DNA from: Lichenostomus cassidix
Lineage: Eukaryota; Chordata; Aves; Passeriformes; Meliphagidae
Direction of reading: 5' to 3'
Assembly (NCBI GenBank): GCA_008360975.2
Contig: CM039179.1
Location: 49,854,359 to 49,918,358 of the forward strand
DNA: 64,000 nt
Below the pieces are notes generated by a model. The model was not told the origin of the DNA. It saw only the letters and a program-made list of their open reading frames with translations, and made no database searches. Position 1 is the stretch's first letter; each line of letters starts with the position of its first letter. Both the position numbers and the translations under genes were made by a program. Positions 14,140 through 26,234 of this stretch are shown piece after piece.

Positions 14140-14350
14140 AGGGCAGTATTTAACACTGTCGTAGCTTGCTCTGTTTTGATTAATGAGTGTACATTTAGCT
14201 AAACAGTATACATTAATTATTATTAACAGCACATTCATTGTTAACAACACATTACCTAAAAGCTTCATTAGATTATTGCCTCTCCATGAATACATTAATC
14301 AATATGTCTGTAGATTAAATGATTTGAAAAAATCCCTCATTTTTATCTCA
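14140..14350. promoter_or_regulatory. homeodomain-site-rich AT block, candidate enhancer
   Basis: About ten ATTA/TAAT cores, among them GATTAATGAG, CATTAATTATTATTAAC, CATTAGATTATTG and CATTAATCAAT. Not a simple repeat. Enhancer function is inference. Confidence 0.25.
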
Positions 14351-15151
14351 GAAATAAAGATATAAATTTATTGTTCTGTGAAGACACTGATTAAAGAATC
14401 GTGAGCATTTAAATTCCTTCCCTACTAGGATATTTTAATTTATCTGGCTGTGGAAATACCACTCTACTTGTACAATGACCAAACAGCTAGCACATTTCTA
14501 TAACCTCAGATCTTATCGTTACCTCTACAACCTTTGCAGAACCAATTATCAAAGTTTACTCATCAAGAAGCTCCCATTCCACAATAAAAAAAAATTTGGT
14601 GGCAGAGTAGCGTCTGAATAAGTCCTCCTGATTACCCTGAATCTGGGAGTGTTTATTTGGAGGTTTCAATCTCTATTTGTCTTCAACAGTAGGATAAGCA
14701 AAACTAAGAATGTACCCAGATGTGACTGCAAAGGCACTAACTTGAAAGACCTAGATAGACAAAAGCGTGGCTCATACAACATTTTGTAAAATCCTAGACA
14801 ATGGAAGAGCTGACAACAACTGCTTTGTATACAACAACTTAGCAGTTAGGGCATTCCTGAAGAATATGGAAGAGATATGGAGCCTACGGTAGTTTCCCAT
14901 CTGGAGAGGTTCAGCTTCCAAGTCCCCAGGGAGTACTCCAGCCACCACTGTGCTGAAGTTGCCAGACTGCAGCAAAAACAAACACTGAGACCCAGAGAGT
15001 GAGAAAGGAAGAAAGGATATGACTCTGCATCCATCACAAAGGAAAAGAGTCCTAGGTGCTGATCCTTGTTCCAAGAATTGTTTGTATATTTTAGCTAATG
15101 ATTATTTCATGTAAACAGTCCTCATATGAGGCAGGGGAATCTCTGGGACCC

Positions 15152-15234
15152 ATCCAAAGCCCACTGAAGTCAATGGAAATCTAAGTTAACTGAAGTCAAT
15201 AGAAAGTTTTCCACAGATTTCAGTAGGCTTTGGA
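15152..15234. repeat. old palindromic (MITE-like) repeat
   Basis: Left arm 15152-15178 (ATCCAAAGCCCACTGAAGTC...) is an imperfect inverted copy of 15208-15234 (about 4 mismatches in 27), with an extra direct ACTGAAGTCAAT copy in the loop. A 15-mer of the left arm recurs exactly at 641-655. This resembles palindromic repeats seen across reptiles and birds with the core TGAAGTCAATGG; the family assignment is tentative. Confidence 0.5.
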
Positions 15235-18200
15235 TCACTTCGGGAATACTTCTTGGGTGGTAAAGGCTCCATGCCAATGCACTGGAGGCATGCACCGATT
15301 TCATACTAACACACACGTTGTTGTGGCTTATTGCTATATTGGAACCAGCCTTTGAAAAGTATCATAATATCCTGAGGCAAACTAGAGAGTCAATTATTCA
15401 AAATGTTGGTCTTGAATGTTTAAAGGCCCAATCATGGGCTCCTTGGGCTAAGTTCCCACTGCCTACAATGGGAACTTGCTCTGGGGAGGATGGGGAGAGC
15501 CAAGCTCAGAGACTCACGTTTGCAGGGATTTTGATGCGCCTGGCACAGCCAAGCTGCAGTTGAATGCAGAGATAGCCAACCTGACCCGGAACCTTGTAAT
15601 GTGGGTAATGAACACAATTTACCTGTATTAGCATAGCACTTCGTATGGGTTAACTAGCCCTGCCAAGAGGCAGAGTTCACTAGCCTGAGGAGAAAACTGC
15701 ATGAAGATAGACTATTTCCGACTCATTTAGAGGTAGCTTTGCAAAGCAGTGCTTTGTGCCACGTAGGCATGCTCACCATCCTCCTATTCCAAACAATGCA
15801 CACCTTCTGACTCTGCAGCAGCTATAGCAACTGTGCACTTATTGCACATCCCTCTGCCCTCTCCATGGAACGTCTGTCATGCAGTTTGGTATTTCCATTA
15901 TCAGGGGGCGCAGGCTGCTCATTCTGACCAGGCAAATCAGTCCCAGATTGAAGTTTGGCATACAAAATTATAGCAAAGATATTTTATCTTCTTTTTATTT
16001 CAGGAAGAAAACCATCAAAACAAACCAAAAACTAAGATCAGTTATCTTAGTGATTTCAGCAGTGTAAGGCTTAGATTCCTGGACACAGTTTCCAGCACAA
16101 GCCAGCATAGTCTCACCGCCAAGCCTTGACCATGTCCTTCATTCCTGCTTGCAGTCCGATGAATTGCCATTTCACATCCAAGGATTTCAGTTCAGATTCC
16201 TTTTTCTAGAGACACACCTTCCATTAAAACTGTTTTCCTGGCAACTATGCAAGTCTAATTTGCTCAATGCAGTTTTAAGCTTTCTTTATTAATTTGCACA
16301 CAGTTTCAGTTAACATACAAGCTACTGCAGTATCCTGACTGTAAAGCATCTAACACTTTACTCCAGGAATAAATTCTGATACAGTACATGGTTCTGCAAT
16401 CCATTTTGTGCATTATTTATCTCTGGTGTCTTGATGAATATTATGCTGGATCTGCCCATGTCTTTGGCCTGGGATCTCCTCATGGCGAGAGTCAACATCT
16501 CAGTCCAGGTGTAACTTGTGAGAGAACTAAATGAGAACTGAAGTTGCTCAACTGAGAACCCCACAGGATTTTCTCCACAGGAGATAAGATCTTTGCCACA
16601 TAGAGCTAAGGAGATAAATGAAACACTAGCAGACAGATAGACCAGCCACATGCCATATTTCTCAAGTGAGTTAAAACACTGTGGGCATTCGTATTACCTA
16701 AGGTGGTGAGGTGCAAGAAAAAGGAAGAACAGTGTTTGATTTGATGTGAACCACCTTGGTTCTGTGAGCATCTGTACCCAGTAGGCAGTGCAATGCAAAG
16801 CATCTTTCTTCACAGCCACCCCAGACTGTCTGGAGCTTGCTGGCAGAATCCTGCTGCAGGACACAGGGAAGACATGCTTTCCCCCTTTTGGAGGGACCCT
16901 GCATCCATACTGCCAGTAGCTGAAGTAGACCCACGGAGTACAGCAAGCACCTCCTTTTGCAGGCCGTCAGGGGCTACCAAGGAGGCAACTGCAAGGACAC
17001 AAAGCCACCTGCAAGTTCTGTCTGTAAATTTGATTTCTTGTCTGGTAAGGAAAGAGTCATCCTTGGCTGTGGCAACTCACCAGTGCAAAGGCAGTTCTTG
17101 ACTACTTCTGCTGAAAGTTATGTTTCAAAATCCATTCAGCCAGTTGCACTTAGAAAAATGACTTCTCAAAACCGCAAAGAATCAATGTCCAAACTCAGAC
17201 AGGGGATAAAGAATGGAGCTGTCACCATAGCATAGATGTAGCTCTGTACTCAGGATGGAACTGTGCACTAGCTTTTTGTGAAATTTTTGGATATTTACAA
17301 ATATGAAAGCAAATGAGGGTTTCAACTATCGTTTACAGAATTTGGAATTTTCATAATTTAAAGCTTTACAAGAGCCCTCAATGGGCAAACATCCTGCATG
17401 CTTGTTGTACATTCATATGCCCAATAGGCTGTAAAACTTCAAAGAAATTAATTCTGCTGCTTGCTAAAAAACATTTTAACATTATACACCTTCAAAAATG
17501 TTATGGTACCTGGTGCCAAGAGTCTGTATTTTTAAAATTCCCTACTTCAGTCTGAGTTCTAAACCCATTAAACTCAGTAAGAGTTTTGACATTGACTTAA
17601 AAGAGTAGAAGATCAAACAATTATCTGACAGACTACAACAAGACTCAGAAGTAATTAGGGAGTTTTGAAGCCTATCCATACAGGGGATTTTTCTTTGCTT
17701 TAAATAAGAAATGTATTCAGAAATGTATTTTGGAAATATTAATTTAAATTTAGAAGTGGGAAGATTTAGCATAAAGGCAGATGTTTGACTATCTTTTGGT
17801 CTTGTTTCATACATTTTGCACATTTTTCACATCTCTTCTTATCTAATTAAGACTAAGGGAAGCCAGGAAAACAGTCAGGTTGGTTCTAATGCAGCTCATT
17901 TCACTGAACTGTGTGGGCTGCAGTAAGATTTTTGGCATATCTGCAGTTAAAGCGGGAGAGCAAATTGTTTCCAAAATTGGTTTTATCAAAAGGAAGACAT
18001 GTGGATTCATACAAAGGTCCCAAGTCATTGATTTCTGCTGAGACATTTTGTCAAAACGCGTTTATTAATAAAGCAACCTGCAGCTGTGTACAACAAAGCA
18101 ACACAAAAATTGCAGAGAAGAGCAGCCATAACCTGTCCCAGGCCATTACTGTAGAAAAGGCCAGTCCACCATTAGATGCTACTGCTGATGTGCCACCCAT

Positions 18201-21200
18201 ACTCTCATCAGTCCCCTAGTGCAGAGTAGTGGCTGGCCCCAGCTGTGGATATGCCACAACCTCCTGAGCAATTGGCTGCCTAGACAAGGCCTTTCCCAGG
18301 TCATGCAGATGTGGGGGACTGGGTGTCTCTTCTCCTTGGGACTAATATGACCAGGAAGTATGGAAACAGTTGTGCTACTGAGAGAACTTAGTGTCTTTGC
18401 AAGCACATACACATGCACACTTTATTCTTAAAGCAGAAGATGTCAGCACATTTTTAAAAAATCTGGAAATTCTTGGGTACTCCTTGAGCATCTCCCATGT
18501 ATTCCTCAGGTGGGATAAAATTATTAGTACCTTCTTCTACTAACACAGAGTGCCTGAGCTTTTCTAAAATATGCTGTTATTCCTGTCAAATCTGCACATA
18601 AAATTTTACATGTAATCTTTTTTACACTGTATTTGTTTAGTATCTAGATAACAGCACAAGCCCTTTTTCTACCTCTATGTGCAACCACAAAACCCAGAAT
18701 AAGTGATAAGATAGTAGGAAAATATTAGTTTGGGTTTCATGGTTTTTAAAAGACAAACTGATGTCTTCTTATTGTAATAGGACAATCAATTTCATGTTTT
18801 ATAGATATTTTAAGGAGCCTGTCATCACAATAACACAATGCTGTATAAGACTATGAACTCTTAGTCCTTAAAGTGAAATTAAAACATGAAATTGCTCAAG
18901 ATGACACATTTCTGGTGCTTATTTCTGAAGAAGATTCAAATACATCTTCATCAAGCACAGAGATGTAAAAGAGTAACGTCAGTTTTCCAGTGTTTGAAAT
19001 TGCAAGAAAGCTTGGCTTTCAACATGCCCCCAGTAGATGTGCCCTGAAGATGCACTGTTTATCTGAATCATTTAAATAAACTGCATTTTGTCTTTTGATA
19101 AATTCACTGATTAGTTGTTTCTTTTGCTCTTGACTAGAAATCATAGTCTGATGACACCTCTGTCATGACTGCCTGAAGGCATTGGATAGAAGGAACCCAA
19201 GCAAAACTGACCCTGTTGGCAAAGCTCGAACAGGAAGAAATTTGGAAATCCAGATGCCAGGGACACAACCCAAGCATCCATGGATAAGACCACAAGACAC
19301 AAATAAGCTGAAAGACTCTATTTGGTTCCTTTTTGTCTTGATTGAGCTGGCAAAGCAGAAAACCCAGAAGTCTACATTAAGTAATAATATGGTTTGGAGG
19401 CTTTCCTTTTTTCTTTCTTTTCCCAGGATAAAGATAAATTTTGTTACCAAAATAAAAATTCTATTAACTACATTGCCTCCTGCATAGGAAGACTGACTTT
19501 CAACAAGGAGGAATGTATCAGTAAGTCTGATTCTGAAGACAGAAGTGAAAGGCTTTTTGTTTTTTCATTTGATTTCAGCTGTCAGACCAATCCATTACCT
19601 GGCAAACCCAACTATTTCCTTTCATATAAGGAAAGGGACCAGCAAAAAGATGTGGCTTTCTGTTCCACAGAGAATTTGGGCCACCACCAGGGAAGCAGAA
19701 GACCAAGACTTGGACATTTCTTTCTCTCCCCAATAAATCAGTGCTACTGTCCAGCAGTGAGAACTTGAGCTGGATGCACACCACAGTGAGCCCTGTGCAG
19801 GGAAACAAGGGTATGGGACTCCTAGCTGCTGTGCAGGACTTGCACGCTGAAAGGGGACTTACTGTGAGTAACTAGATTTTAGTTAAAAAGAAAAAAAGGA
19901 GATACTTTTTTCAGGTGCCATCTACAGTTCACAAACTCATGAAATTAATAGTTCGGTTTCAGCTCATTAAAAAACAGATTGCCTCAGATTTGTTCAGTTC
20001 CCTGCATAGATAATTGAAGATAAGTCTTGGCTTTCTACATTTTTTTCCTTATATTCAGTGTCATCCTGGGCAGTTCATTCCAAACTGTATAAGTATCTAT
20101 CTGTAAAACTGGAGTATACAGACCATTGGCTGGGGTTTAGAAAGCTAATCAGCTCAGAGCAAGAACGGCCTATCATGTTGGAAGACCTACCACATAGCTC
20201 TGGACTCCACTAACTGTGTTGGCTAAAGCTCCACTGAGCCTGCTGGTTTCTTCTTGGCTCCCACGTTGTGCCTGCAATGCGACCTAAGCTTAGGTGTCTA
20301 CAACTTGGAGCTGAATCCCATCACTTCAGACTGTCATTTATGCCTCAATTCAGTTGCCTGGACTCTGGTCTTCAGAAACTTGCAGAGTATTTCCCATGGC
20401 CTCCAAAATCTCCACCCTATTCCTGTTGTACCAGCCAGCCCCATGCAATCACCCTGGCTGCTCTGAGAAATCCAATGTCACCAAACACCAAGTGCTCATC
20501 AAACCTAAGCTCACACACCTGACTCGAGCCCCCAGCTTGCACAGACAGCCTACAGTGAGGCCCTCCTTTAGCTGGAGATGTTTGAAAGGGGAAATAACCA
20601 GCCAGATTGCATAATCTCACTCATTAACTGATATTCTCTCAGTTTTGTGGCCTTTGCTCAGACAATGATTTCAAAACCACCCACTTTTTTCCCCATCAAA
20701 ATGATTTTTTAAATGTTAGTTTAACTGTAGTTTAATTTCTTAAATTGTCCCCCATGTTTTCAGCCAGTGGTGCAGGAAGTCTCCATGGCCCAGCCATGTG
20801 TCTCCCCAGCAGCACAGGTCTGGGCTGCACACATCCCTCCCCAGGCTGCCACACTGTTCTCCGAAGGGGAACTCACTAACCAGGGTGGAAATTATAGGAA
20901 GAGGATTCCTCCCTCCTTATTCTGTGGCCATGCCTTCTTTGATTGAATCACAGACTTGTGAAGGCAATGGGATGAACAAAAGGAATCTGCAAGGAATGAA
21001 CAAAAGCAGCAGATGATACCCAGCGCACAGTTCAGACACTGAAGGATTCTGTCTTAAGTCACAGGGGTTTGTTTCTTTGGAGTTGTCAGTGGGCCTTTAA
21101 GTAACCCAATCTGTTCTAGCTGATGCCGAGATGGCTACTTTAAAACAAAAGGCTTTGTCAGATATAATCCTTCCAGTTTAAAATAGATACAAGTTCAACG

Positions 21201-22564
21201 AGTTCTATATTTTATTTCTTTAATCCATTTCCTCATAACCAGCATTTACGGGAAAGCTTTAAACTTTTAAACTTGCAATTGATACAATTGCAAACATCAC
21301 GGATGCTGGTCTGTACTGCTAAATAAGAACTGCTGATCTGCAGCCTTTGCTGGCACCACAAATAAGCCCTTGCTGCAGTCTCAGAAATAAATAAAAATGA
21401 ATTTTTCTCAAGTCAGAATGAGGCAGGACTTCTCATTATGCCATTGAATTGAGGGAAGATATTTTTTAGAATTCTATTACTAGGGACCTGAGTGACTTTC
21501 ATATAAATTTACTCAGCATGGTTCCCAAAGGTCTCATTATTTAAAGCAAATGGTTTATATATATGGATGTCCTCAGTAAAATACTCATTATTTTATAAGT
21601 CTTATTAAGTTAATGAAACAAAACCAAAGTGTACAGTGATAGACTTGGGCTTAAATCAAACACACATCTACACACTCCCACAATAACTTCAAAAATTCAT
21701 CTAAATATCTAGTTTGGACCCTTTGAATGAACACATTTGCACTAATCCCTGTGTTCAGAGAACAAACACACCAGTGGAAAAATCTATAAAGGGGTCAAGA
21801 GGATTCTCCACCCAAGACCCCTAAATAAAAACTGGATCTTACTTTGAAAAGACACATCCCAGCTAAACCATGTGCAATGCTGGAGATTTGCTAATCTCTT
21901 TGTTGTATTCTGCTTTCTTTAATCAAGTCCTGAAGAGGCTGCTATTGCTGAATTCTTATGTTGTGTTCAAATGAAAAGAGATGACTCAAAACAGATCAAA
22001 GAAACTGATGGATAAGTAGTCACAGCATCTCATTTAGAACATCTTTTTTCTTTAAACAAAACTGATTCTGATCTTGTATGGTGAATTAAATGGGTTCCAC
22101 ACCATGAGCTGTTCCAGAAAGGTGAGTTTTTTTCAGAAGAACTCCATGGTATTTGAAGTCCTGCTTCTTCCTCCTAGGCATCAGTGAATCTCATCCTTTC
22201 TGTGCTCTTTAAACAAATTTTCCTTTAGAATACCCTTTGTAGTTTCTTCCCTCCTGACTGGTTTTTCCTTTTGAATACCAAAATAACCAAATTGCCAACA
22301 CCCCTGCTGTATTTAACAGAGGGCTGGCTGCTGGGAGGTGTTAGACATACAGAAGTTTTGAGTGCTCATTGCCTTGCAAAATAAGGCCAAACTCTGTATG
22401 CTAGAAAAGGCTGACATGAATTTACTGTGTAAGATCCCAGAGAGTTGTAAAGTGCTGTCTGTCACTCCTTTCATGATTGAACGAATAAGGTTAGAAGTAG
22501 CAAACTGATGGAGCAGATATGCTGTGGTTTCTTGACAACACAAGTATTTTCATCAGTAATTTAA

Positions 22565-22962
22565 TTCCTCTTGGAGCACTTGTATGGCGAGGAGAGGGTG
22601 AGGGAGTGGGGCTTGTTCAGCCTGGAGAAGAGGCAGCTGCTGGGGCACCCAAGAGCAGCCCCCAGAACCTACAGGGAGGCAGGCAAGGAGATGGAGCCAG
22701 GTCCTTCACAGGGGTGTGTGGCAGGAAAACAAGAGGTAGGGGCCTGAAGTTGAAAAAGGGGGAGGTTCAGAGTGGCTATAAGAAAAAAAAATAAAATTAC
22801 TACGAAGACAACAGCTCCTTGGAAGTCTGCAAGACGTAACCAGATTAAAGACCTAACAACTCAGTTTGACTTTGTGTCATGCCCTGCCTTGGGCAGAAGG
22901 TAGGATGAGAGGTGTCCCGAGGTCTCTTCCTGGCTGAGTGATTCCGTGATCCGTATCTTTTA
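22565..22962 (+). mobile_element. CR1 LINE 3' fragment, sense on plus
   Basis: GGCTTGTTCAGCCTGGAGAAG followed by a RT-C-terminal/3'-UTR-like segment and ending with GGGCAGAAGGTAGGATG ... GAGGTCTCTTCC ... AGTGATTCCGTGATCC, the typical CR1 3' terminus with its ATTCTATGAT-like tail. An A-rich insertion-like stretch sits near 22780-22800. Confidence 0.8.
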
Positions 22963-25613
22963 GGAGGATACATTTCCAGGTTGTCTGTGCATGTGAGTAC
23001 AATCTGTGAGCCACAGAGGTATCTACCTTTGTCTGAACTCACTGCAAGGATTACCCCAGGGTAGAGAGGAAGATTGTATTTTTGTACAGGCAATGTGAGG
23101 ACAGAAGAAAGCTATATCCACATCATCTACATTTATATTTTAGATATGTACCACAGGTGCAATTTAAAAAAAAGTGAGTGGCTTGTGATCTTTATATAAT
23201 CTTGACAAAGATAGGTGCCTCCAGAAGGTGATCAGAGCATCTATTTTGGATTCATAACACTATCATCAATGTCCCCTTAGTTTCCAGGTTGTGAATGTCA
23301 TTGATTTGGATGTATATAGAGATACAGACGTAGCTCTTTGACTCCTTTCACACAACTAGTAGCTATATATGGACACTGTTATTTTGATCAGCAACTGGTG
23401 CTGAGATGCAATGTGTTCCTGTTGGCTGTTATATTTTCAGCTGTGTTGGAGAGATGTGAGTAATATGTTTATTTTGTATGTCAGTAATTTATAGTTTGCA
23501 TTCCACGGTACTTTGTGCATGTTACTAGATTTCCGTTTTTTATCCAAGATGCTTTGTAGAGTGGCCAGTTGAGAATTTAACTTTGGGACAATGATACTTT
23601 TCAAAATTAAAAAGAAGGAAAAAAAAAGCTTTACATGAACAGATAGCTTTAGAAAATAACTGGTATGTGCATACATTTGTTTAACCCCCTAATGTAAATA
23701 CATACATTCTGAAATGTATTTTAGTCCTCTAAAGAGCTAAGAGCAGCTCTCAAGATCACATGACAAGCAAAACATTTGTTAATCAGAAAAATTACAGCCT
23801 ATTCATACTTACTGTTTGATTATTTCCACTCTGACCTCAAAGATCCCATTGTTGATTGAACTAGTTATAGTAACTTCTGTTTATTTTTACAACTAGCTAT
23901 TATGAGTGCAAACTATCCTTATCTCCAAATGATTGATAGGCACATTAAGAAGCTGTTCAACAGGTTGCTAGGTTTGAAGAAATGCTTAAATCATGATTAG
24001 TTATTCCTTATCAGCCAAGAATGGGAACTAAGCGCAGATAAATACATGGTGACGAAAATTAGATTTTCAACATCAAGTGCTCTCTCACTGTTTTCTGTTT
24101 GCCATTGCTAAGCAGGGGTGCTACAGTTTCCTTTCAGTTTTATTTAAGGAGCATTTGGGCTTTCTTAGGAACTGCAGTTGTCATGTTAATGTGCTTAGGA
24201 GAGCTAAAAATCTTGTTCAATGATAACTTGCACCAGGGTCCCTATGTAGATTTAGAAAGTGGGGAACTATGAGTTATACCAAAGCATATTCATACTTTTT
24301 TCTATTTAAAATTTGAAAGAACTTTAAATGGGTGAACATTTTTAAGCATGTAGATGTCAGACCCAAATTCTCCCGTGGGGATTTATAGCTTTATTTGTGC
24401 TATTTGGAATAGCATTTCTATCAGCCAAGGCCAGCTGTGCAACCTAAGGACAAAAAAAAAAAAAAAAAAGAAAAAAGAAAGGAAAAACAGCTGTAGGAGG
24501 TATAGCTTCCTGTGGTTTTACCAACATCATGAGGTCTCCTGTATCAATAGTCTGAAGAAAACTCACATATTTTGAGTACATTAGAAATACAACATTATTC
24601 TCCACCCCTTTTTACTCCAGGTAATAGGCAGTGTGATTTGGTACAATTTGTGAAGTCAGTATATGGGAAGAAGCACAACTTATATAACCAGAGAATAAAA
24701 AGAAACTCATAAGTTCTTGGTTTTGGAAAAGTGCTCTGGAAAATTCAAAATCAGTTCTCTCAAAAGAAGGCTAGTTTAACATATTTGTCAAAATGTGCAC
24801 TACTCAGTTTCTACTCCTTGAGCTGTATTTGCAAATAAAGTCACAAAACACAAACCAAGTTGTAGGAATTTCTGCATGCAAGGTTTGCCAAAGCAGAATA
24901 TTTCCTTCTCCAGTATTAAACCACAACTACTCCAAACAAAACTTCGACACTACTAAAGGGCAGATGAGAGCAGGGACAGAGAACTAAAGTGAAAATACCA
25001 ATCTGAAAGCTGAAACGTTTCTGTTTTTTCTATCAGCATCCTGCAAAGGGTGAAAGGGCTGAGCTTTCATTCTAGTTTACAGAGTACCTGCAAAGGAGAA
25101 GGGAAAGATGGTTTTGAGGTGGTTCTGAAGCTATGAGATGCTCAAGAGACAGAACCTGAAAGTAATGTATTTGCACCCAAGGTGATGAAGGCCTCAGGCA
25201 GGGCTGAGTGAAGCAGCTTGGCAGCAAAGCCTTCACAGGATGTACACATACATGGTTTCCCTGAAGTGCTCCAAGCACATGGAGCAGGTAAGACCATGAA
25301 CACCAAGTCTGACTGGCTGAGAAAGGATGCAGTAGCAAATCCTTCCATACTCAGTACCTCATGTTTAAAGTCCTTGCTCAAGATTTTAAAGGCTGCTTCC
25401 ATCCTTTAGTGAGACAGAGGAAGAGGAGGGAGGACACACCTCTTACACCTTCTCCCAGACATCCCTGCCATCAGCCAGGGATACCTGTGGTATGCAGATA
25501 GGCTCTCTGATCCTTCCCTCAGAAATGGCCCCATGTTGAACAGAATAAATAAATATCCATTAAACCAGGGACAGAAAGATAAACAGAAACAAAAGAAAAC
25601 ACAGGGCGCCATT
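22963..25613. other. intergenic, no gene recognised
   Basis: AT-rich unique sequence with an A-rich tract at 24452-24486. Nothing else supportable. Confidence 0.65.
24452..24486. repeat. A-rich tract (A18 plus AG interruptions)
   Basis: A run of A broken by single G residues. No recognisable SINE or processed transcript precedes it on the plus strand, so a retrocopy tail is not supported. Confidence 0.8.
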
Positions 25614-26234
25614 TGTTGCAGTTTTGAGGATGTTACAGCAGACTTTATTCTAGAGCTTCACTACCCAGCCCGGTTTAGCGTCTCAGTGCTCTAAACTTTC
25701 TGTCCTAGGGTTGGACACTGCGTTCTTACCGGCCGGGGAGCCATAAGGCTAGCTCTGGTTTGTCTGCTTCTACAACCGGCGGTGATAAAGGAGGCGAGGA
25801 GGGTCTATGCGTTGTGTCCATGGAAGATGTTTATTCGCATGGTGCAGCAGAGGCCAACGACCTCCCCGAGGCAGAGATGCCTCGAGGGCGAAGGCCTCAC
25901 ATGCACAGCCACATGTGGAGCATAAACACACGTGGAGCATAGACAGCAAGATGGCGGAGGGTAAGGGGTTTTATAGGGAAACAGAGAGGGGCAGGGACAA
26001 CACACAGGCCCAGTGATCTCTGGGTACAGGGGAGGTACAGGGGCGGAGTTAGGAGTACAGGAACCAATAGGGAAACCCGAGGGAGTGGCCAGGGCCACGT
26101 GGGGTTAGGGTACAGGAACCAATAGGGAAAACTGGGGGCGTGGCTAGGACTATGTGGAGTAGGGAAGGCAGGACAATAGGTGACAAGTACAGTTGTTAAG
26201 AAAGGGGTGTGGGGAACTTGCAGCTATTATCACA
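25614..26234 (-). repeat. ERV 3' LTR (621 bp)
   Basis: Same ends and landmarks as the 5' LTR: TATAAAA at 25975-25969, AATAAA at 25835-25830. Only two 55-bp CCAAT/E-box units are present (26057-26166). It is preceded on the minus strand by a purine-rich tract. About 54 bp shorter than its partner. Confidence 0.88.
26057..26166 (-). repeat. 55-bp LTR enhancer repeat, two units
   Basis: Units at 26057-26111 and 26112-26166, homologous to the outer units of the three-unit array in the other LTR; the first has CCAAT and CACGTG motifs. Confidence 0.85.

Larger units (their letters stand above)
10111..22564. other. intergenic desert, no gene recognised
   Basis: About 12.5 kb of mostly AT-rich unique DNA. 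Besides the GATA/GACA microsatellite, the palindromic repeat at 15.2 kb, the ATTA-rich block at 14.2 kb and a 9-bp inverted repeat at 21273-21293, I see no transposon, RNA gene or exon-like sequence. The local GC-richer frames near 13256-13931 overlap in several phases on both strands. Confidence 0.65.

Noticed and set aside
24452..24486. A-rich tract as the tail of a processed pseudogene
   Set aside because: No open frame, SINE body or flanking direct repeat precedes it.
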